From Bacillus xiamenensis (GTDB lineage Bacteria > Bacillota > Bacilli > Bacillales > Bacillaceae): DNA of 64,000 nt. The stretch lies in the NCBI RefSeq assembly GCF_000300535.1, contig NZ_AMSH01000002.1, forward strand, positions 85,337 to 149,336, written 5' to 3'. Under the pieces are notes generated by a model that saw only the letters and a list, made by a program, of their open reading frames with translations, was not told where the DNA came from and did not search any database. The position numbers and the translations under genes were made by a program. Numbering within the stretch: the first letter of the stretch is position 1; every line of letters starts with the position of its first letter. Below are positions 60,224 to 64,000 of this stretch, piece after piece.

Positions 60224-60258
60224 AAAAAGTGCTCCCCACCTGCGGGAAGCACTTTTTT
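60224..60258. terminator. rsfA terminator
   Basis: AAAAAGTGCT.CCC / GGG.AGCACTTTTTT, one mismatch, 7-base loop; T-run on plus strand. Confidence 0.88.
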
Positions 60259-60490
60259 AAATATCCAAAAATAGCATCACACTAAAAAGAACATTGATTA
60301 AAAACACGAACATAAAAATAAACCTGACTTGCCTCACCTGAAAACCACCAAAGATAAACATATAAAGCCCTGCGACACCAAGCGTCAGTACAGGCTGAAG
60401 AAACGGCACGAAAAGCGAAATGCCGTAGCCGGCTCCTATGATGACAGGAAGCCATAGTAAATAGAGGTAACTGCCGTTTTGGGATTTCAC
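60257..60490 (-). CDS. Small three-pass membrane protein, unknown
   Basis: 77 residues from GTG 60490, preceded by AAAGGAAGG. Hydrophobic segments near 10-25, 30-48 and 55-75. No recognised family. It lies after the TPR gene, 41 bases apart, and may be cotranscribed with it and lipL. Confidence 0.7.
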   Translation of the reverse strand: MKSQNGSYLYLLWLPVIIGAGYGISLFVPFLQPVLTLGVAGLYMFIFGGFQVRQVRFIFMFVFLINVLFSVMLFLDI

Positions 60491-60531
60491 CCGAATCCTT
60501 CCTTTCTATTAGGCTGATCACATAAACCAAT

Positions 60532-61017
60532 TTATTTCCACAATGTATCTAACTGATTTGAATAAAATTCAATCGCCTTTCGATAACTTAAAATATCAGG
60601 ATCGTTTGTCGTCTCAGTTAAACAGTTCAGCAAAATCTCCATCGCTTTGTGATGTTCATTCAAATTATACAAAGTCATGGCATAAAACGTGTGAATGGCT
60701 TTGTTTTTCGGATAAGCTTCCATCGCGTTTAGGAATATCTGTTTTGACTTTTCATATTCTCCTAAGGTTCTGTATGTACTTCCTAACCCTAGAAAAGCAT
60801 CTTCTCGTTCTTCTGAAGACAACCCTAGCTCGATAGCCTTTTCATAAAAAAAGACAGCTTGTTTTTCCTTTCCTAATACATCATAACTCCATGCACATTG
60901 ATAGTGAATGGAGGCATGGTCTGGATACTCTTCCACAAGACGGGTGAGCATGTCATTGGATTCTTGAAGATGTCCACTTTCTCGAAGTTCAATGGCGTTC
61001 AAAAGTTTTGTTTCCAT
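60532..61017 (-). CDS. Tetratricopeptide-repeat protein
   Basis: 161 residues built of about four TPR units, e.g. YDVLGKEKQAVFFYEKAIELG (near 45-65) and LGSTYRTLGEYEKSKQIFLNAMEAYP (near 78-103). Soluble. It forms a peptide-binding scaffold; partner unknown. Located 42 bases after lipL on the same strand. Confidence 0.85.
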   Translation of the reverse strand: METKLLNAIELRESGHLQESNDMLTRLVEEYPDHASIHYQCAWSYDVLGKEKQAVFFYEKAIELGLSSEEREDAFLGLGSTYRTLGEYEKSKQIFLNAMEAYPKNKAIHTFYAMTLYNLNEHHKAMEILLNCLTETTNDPDILSYRKAIEFYSNQLDTLWK

Positions 61018-61059
61018 TACTTCACCCCTATGTTTTTCAAGACGGAAGGAATGATGTGC

Positions 61060-61905
61060 TTACGAAAACACCTTCTTATTCCGCTCAATCATCCGCGTCA
61101 TGTTTTTCTCAAACTCCAGCTGCTCCTCGTTGGTGAGTCCTGAAGCTGTTAATTGTTCGCTCAGTTTTTGAAGTTCTTCCAGTAAAAGCCTCATGAGAAG
61201 CGGACAGTCAATTGGTTGTCCTATTAATTCTGATAGAGATGCCATTGTATCAGGCTGTATATCAGGAAATACCGCCTTGACCTCTTGTCGTTTATCCTTT
61301 AACGCCGCCTCATAAAAACGGCGAATCACATCCGCACGATCACGACCACTTCCATCTGCACACAAATAAATTTGCACAGCGACCCCTCCGCGTAATCTGC
61401 GCTGAGAAATGCCTGCAAATTTCTTTCCATTGATGCTTAAATCGTAACTGCCCGGACAGTAAGAGCCGACAATTTCATAGGCTTCGATCTCCACTTCATA
61501 CATCGCCAGCATTCGGCGGATCAATTCCACCATTGCATCATATCCTCGGTCAATATCAATACCCTTCTTTTGTTCCGCGAAGATTAAAGACACATTCAGT
61601 ACACCTTCATCCAGCACCACAGCAAGACCGCCTGAATTGCGCACAATGACGCGATACCCCTCTTCCTCAAGGAGTTTCACACCATCTTCAAGAAATGGAA
61701 GTCTTGTATCCTGAATCCCAAGAACAATCGTATTGTGATGCACCCAAGAACGGGCAGTCGCTGGTGAAAGCCCCTTCCCAACCGATGCACAAAGCGTATC
61801 ATCCATCGCAAAAGATTGCTTCGGGTCTACATAAAGACCCAGGCTCGACTGATCTATGATTCGCCATGTCGGCTGTGTCAGTAACTCAATAGGTTCATTT
61901 TTCAT
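61060..61905 (-). CDS. lipL: Octanoyl-[GcvH]:protein N-octanoyltransferase
   Basis: Moves octanoyl from GcvH to E2 subunits in lipoate assembly. 281 residues from the second ATG (61905), which corresponds to the B. subtilis start MANQPIDLL. Biotin/lipoate ligase fold with [12 protein letters not shown] near 91-102, catalytic cysteine in [20 protein letters not shown] near 146-165 and ISQRR just after. Matches ywfL/lipL in place. Confidence 0.93.
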   Translation of the reverse strand: MKNEPIELLTQPTWRIIDQSSLGLYVDPKQSFAMDDTLCASVGKGLSPATARSWVHHNTIVLGIQDTRLPFLEDGVKLLEEEGYRVIVRNSGGLAVVLDEGVLNVSLIFAEQKKGIDIDRGYDAMVELIRRMLAMYEVEIEAYEIVGSYCPGSYDLSINGKKFAGISQRRLRGGVAVQIYLCADGSGRDRADVIRRFYEAALKDKRQEVKAVFPDIQPDTMASLSELIGQPIDCPLLMRLLLEELQKLSEQLTASGLTNEEQLEFEKNMTRMIERNKKVFS

Positions 61906-61939
61906 CTCCCGCATATCCTCTCGTTCATAAACTGTGTTT

Positions 61940-61948
61940 ATTATAACA
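61940..61948 (-). promoter_or_regulatory. Extended -10 promoter of lipL
   Basis: TGTTATAAT on the minus strand is an exact TGnTATAAT extended -10, about 35 bases above the lipL start. A weak TTCATC lies 17 bases above. Confidence 0.6.
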
Positions 61949-61983
61949 TGGAAGGAACATGGGATGAATGGAGGGGTGCATGC

Positions 61984-62020
61984 AAAAAAGCTCTATGAAC
62001 CTAGACGTCACAGAGCTTTT
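61984..62020 (-). terminator. Terminator of the SUKH gene (62122-62517)
   Basis: AAAAGCTCT / AGAGCTTTTT with a 17-base loop; TTTTTTG on the minus strand, about 100 bases after the stop codon. Confidence 0.75.
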
Positions 62021-62121
62021 CAGCAAGATGTTTTCTTGCCTTTCACGAAGACATTCACAGTGACGAACAACATGACAGGACGTACCACAACGACGGGACC
62101 GACAGCGGTTTTATGGATGGA

Positions 62122-62517
62122 TTACACTTCTAAGATACAGCCGTCACTTACCCAGCTTAACAAGTCTTCAGCCACCAATTCCGCATGCTGAGGGTCCATC
62201 ACACCGGCATCGACGATCCACACTGTTTTCTCACCTTCTCCCTGCCGCATGAGAATTACTCGCCCGCCGCCATCGTCGCCAATGGCTACAAAGCCGCTGG
62301 CATATTGCTGAACCTCCCACGTTGCATTGCGTTCCACCATGTCCTTAGTTCCGTATAGAAGCAGGTCGCCTCCAATGGAACATCCATTTGATTGTTTTAG
62401 TAAGACCTTATAAGCATGGGGCAGCAGCATGTTTAGCTGGGATTCTGCCTCTTTGATATGTTTGTCACTTGCTGGTTTGTTCATATGCAGATTTGGAATT
62501 TGAGAAAAATTCATCAT
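62122..62517 (-). CDS. SUKH/SMI1-KNR4 family protein, probable immunity protein
   Basis: 131 residues. Family marks: IKEAESQLNMLLPHAYKVLLKQSNGCSIGGDLLLYG near 22-57 and FVAIGDDGGGRVILM near 76-90. SUKH proteins neutralise nuclease toxins of polymorphic toxin systems. No toxin stands beside it; the nearest is the HNH-type one at the right edge. Start codon near AGGAGGC. Confidence 0.85.
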   Translation of the reverse strand: MMNFSQIPNLHMNKPASDKHIKEAESQLNMLLPHAYKVLLKQSNGCSIGGDLLLYGTKDMVERNATWEVQQYASGFVAIGDDGGGRVILMRQGEGEKTVWIVDAGVMDPQHAELVAEDLLSWVSDGCILEV

Positions 62518-62550
62518 GTTGGAAAGCCTCCTAAAGGGTTGAACTAGCGT

Positions 62551-62826
62551 TTATTCAGCTGATTTTGTCATGATCCTTTTATACACCCTCAGGAGCACTT
62601 TTAATAGAAAATAGAAAATGATGACATCAATTATAAAACCAAAAAATAGAAATTCAACACCATAATTTGAATGCAGGACGAGCCAATCAATGGGAAAACC
62701 TCGATAATTTGAACCGGCATGTGGGACATAAACCCCTTTCATAAAAGCTGTCCCAATGACAAGAAGAACACTGATGCTTAATAGCCAATTGACTGTTTTT
62801 TTGTTTTTGTGTTGTTTATGTTCCAT
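62551..62826 (-). CDS. Small two-pass membrane protein
   Basis: 91 residues from the second ATG (62826), with AAAGGA seven bases away. Lys/His-rich start (MEHKQHKNKKTVN), a membrane segment near 14-31, an external loop with aromatic residues, and a second membrane segment near 57-76. Unknown family; lies between two SUKH genes and might be part of the toxin-immunity array. Confidence 0.65.
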   Translation of the reverse strand: MEHKQHKNKKTVNWLLSISVLLVIGTAFMKGVYVPHAGSNYRGFPIDWLVLHSNYGVEFLFFGFIIDVIIFYFLLKVLLRVYKRIMTKSAE

Positions 62827-63081
62827 ATGCATTCCTTTCCCTGTTTGACTACCTACTACAAAACTTGATATTTCCTTATTCCTCTAGATATCATACCAAT
62901 TTTACCACTTTCTAGAACAATAGGCAGCAATTCTATCTATGGCAACAGTTCTTTATTTATTTGGCATACAAAGTGATATTATTTCGCATAAAGTAGTTGA
63001 TTAAAATAAAGTAAAAAACCTTGAAAAGCAAGTAATAGCCATTCAAGGTCTATTGATTTTCATTATTTATTCCGATTAAGT

Positions 63082-63519
63082 CTAATCCTCAATTAAATCT
63101 AGATAATATTCATTATTATTGAGAAACTTTTTGAAAAAATCCTCTAACGATTCAGCTATTTGAGTATCAAAATAATATACTGGGTTATTAACTAATTTTA
63201 AATCTAATGAAATATAAACACCTTCGTTTACTTCAAAAAAAATAAGTTTATTTTCATCATCAAAAAGTTCATCTAAATCTGGATCAAATTCAAAAACACC
63301 TTCTCTTAATCTAATATCTGCTACTGTCCCTGGTCCCATAATTCTATTTATTGAGTTAGCACTTTGACCTTTAATAAAACCATAGCCAATTTCTAAATAT
63401 AACTGTCTTAAATCATTTGGAAAACTTATATCCATTCTTTGTTCAGCTTTTAAAATATCATCTTCAGATACCTTATAAGTTTTATTTTCTAGTTCATTAA
63501 TAAATTTAAAATTAGCCAT
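63082..63519 (-). CDS. SUKH/SMI1-KNR4 immunity protein of the edge toxin (YobK-like)
   Basis: 145 residues, acidic. Family marks: ILKAEQRMDISFPNDLRQLYLEIGYGFI near 22-49 and an aspartate-rich middle (FEFDPDLDELFDDENK). It follows the toxin reading frame by eight bases, the standard toxin-immunity order. B. subtilis yobL-yobK is a comparable pair. AT-rich compared with lipL or rsfA. Confidence 0.85.
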   Translation of the reverse strand: MANFKFINELENKTYKVSEDDILKAEQRMDISFPNDLRQLYLEIGYGFIKGQSANSINRIMGPGTVADIRLREGVFEFDPDLDELFDDENKLIFFEVNEGVYISLDLKLVNNPVYYFDTQIAESLEDFFKKFLNNNEYYLDLIED

Positions 63520-63527
63520 ATTCTATT

Positions 63528-64000
63528 TTACCTCCTTGGAAATAGTTTACCTGATGGAGCTCCCTTTCCATGTATCCCTGATTGATGTTCGTTAGGATAT
63601 TTAGCCGGATGAATATTCCACCACTCATGAGCGCCACCAAAGTTGTTCTCTATGATATGATGAGCATCATACGGTTGACCAACCCTCCGAGCAACCTCTC
63701 CATTCTTATCAAGTACTTCTTCTGTATATCTTGGCCACTTTTGTTTGGTTTTTTCTTCCCACTCTGCAATTAATTTATCTTTCAAGCTTGATGTAAATTT
63801 GCTTCTATGCTTAGCAGTCTCTTTTGGTGTCAATTTTTCATAGTTTTTGTTTCTTAAGGCTTCTTTAATCAGATGAATTTGATCTTTATTAACCTTACGT
63901 CCAGTTTTAGCCTCTATATCCCTAAGATAAGCTTTTGCTAAATCTTTATTAAGTTCACCCGCACCCTTACCCGTCTTCTCAACCCTCTTCACCACATTCT
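63528..64000 (-). CDS. Polymorphic toxin, C-terminal HNH/Endo VII-type nuclease (cut by window edge)
   Basis: 157 codons are open to the edge, without an internal start having a ribosome site, so this is the C-terminal part of a larger gene. The nuclease motif GQPYDAHHIIENNFGGAHEW (near 107-126 of the visible part) with WNIHPAKYP and EHQSGIHGKGAP is that of the HNH/Endo VII nucleases of WapA-, LXG- and YobL/YxiD-type toxins. The N-terminal delivery domain is outside the window. Confidence 0.85.
   Translation of the reverse strand, partial: NVVKRVEKTGKGAGELNKDLAKAYLRDIEAKTGRKVNKDQIHLIKEALRNKNYEKLTPKETAKHRSKFTSSLKDKLIAEWEEKTKQKWPRYTEEVLDKNGEVARRVGQPYDAHHIIENNFGGAHEWWNIHPAKYPNEHQSGIHGKGAPSGKLFPRR

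Noticed and set aside
61934..62191. 85-codon plus-strand frame, and a 27-codon ORF at 61980
   Set aside because: The first runs into the SUKH gene antisense with low-complexity Thr-rich sequence; the second has a ribosome site GGAGGGG but overlaps the terminator and the lipL promoter, so it is more likely chance.

Overview
The window comes from a Firmicute of the genus Bacillus, most likely the B. pumilus / safensis / altitudinis group. Gene order from malic enzyme through tdk-rpmE-rho-glpX-murAB-tal-fbaA-spo0F-ywjG-pyrG-rpoE, and later uvsE, ywjA, argS-ywiB, speEB, pbpG, ywhD/C/B, ywgA-ywfO, rsfA and lipL, follows the B. subtilis ywk-ywf segment. Moderate-GC core genes, sporulation genes and a secreted M84-type metzincin (known from B. 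pumilus/intermedius) support this. The species call is inference.

Layout. (1) 1-11.7 kb: conserved core, mostly minus strand: malate, nucleotide, cell-wall, glycolytic and sporulation genes, with a CTP-sensing pyrG leader and a sigma-H/Spo0A-type spo0F promoter. (2) 12.0-15.7 kb: an AT-rich insertion between rpoE and the fatty-acid genes, encoding a circular-bacteriocin-like system related to amylocyclicin. It has a full precursor, a second precursor with most of its core deleted, a large membrane protein, a SpoIIM/DUF95 protein, an ABC ATPase and a further membrane protein; a decayed AT-rich tract of 1-1.5 kb lies behind it. (3) 17.3-24 kb: a beta-oxidation operon (fadF, thiolase, 3-hydroxyacyl-CoA dehydrogenase, two acyl-CoA dehydrogenases) with a FadR-type operator and a cre-like site. 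(4) 24-32.6 kb: two phospholipase-D-type cardiolipin synthases, UV endonuclease, a Fur-boxed ABC exporter and two S66 (LD-carboxypeptidase/MccF-like) peptidases. (5) 32.6-34.9 kb: an AT-rich KAP P-loop NTPase, a candidate defence gene, followed by a tiny amphipathic-peptide ORF with its own terminator. (6) 34.9-43.2 kb: argS, polyamine genes, pbpG and ywh genes. (7) 43.3-47.6 kb: a second, separate circular-bacteriocin cluster whose order matches enterocin AS-48 (A, B, C, C1, D, D1), including a 53-residue immunity candidate, a processing-type hairpin and tandem direct repeats ahead of the promoter. (8) 47.7-56.9 kb: a secreted metzincin and a sulfur-compound uptake/oxidation locus resembling B. 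subtilis ytm-ytn. (9) 56.9-62 kb: core genes (ywgA, ywfO, rsfA, lipL). (10) 62-64 kb: two SUKH/SMI1-type immunity genes and the C-terminal HNH-type nuclease end of a polymorphic toxin cut by the window edge.

The most unusual content is the presence, within 36 kb, of two unrelated circular-bacteriocin loci, one with an internally deleted companion precursor, together with the KAP NTPase/small-peptide insertion and the toxin-immunity edge: a stretch rich in competition functions spread among conserved housekeeping genes. No tRNA, rRNA, CRISPR array or insertion sequence was recognised.
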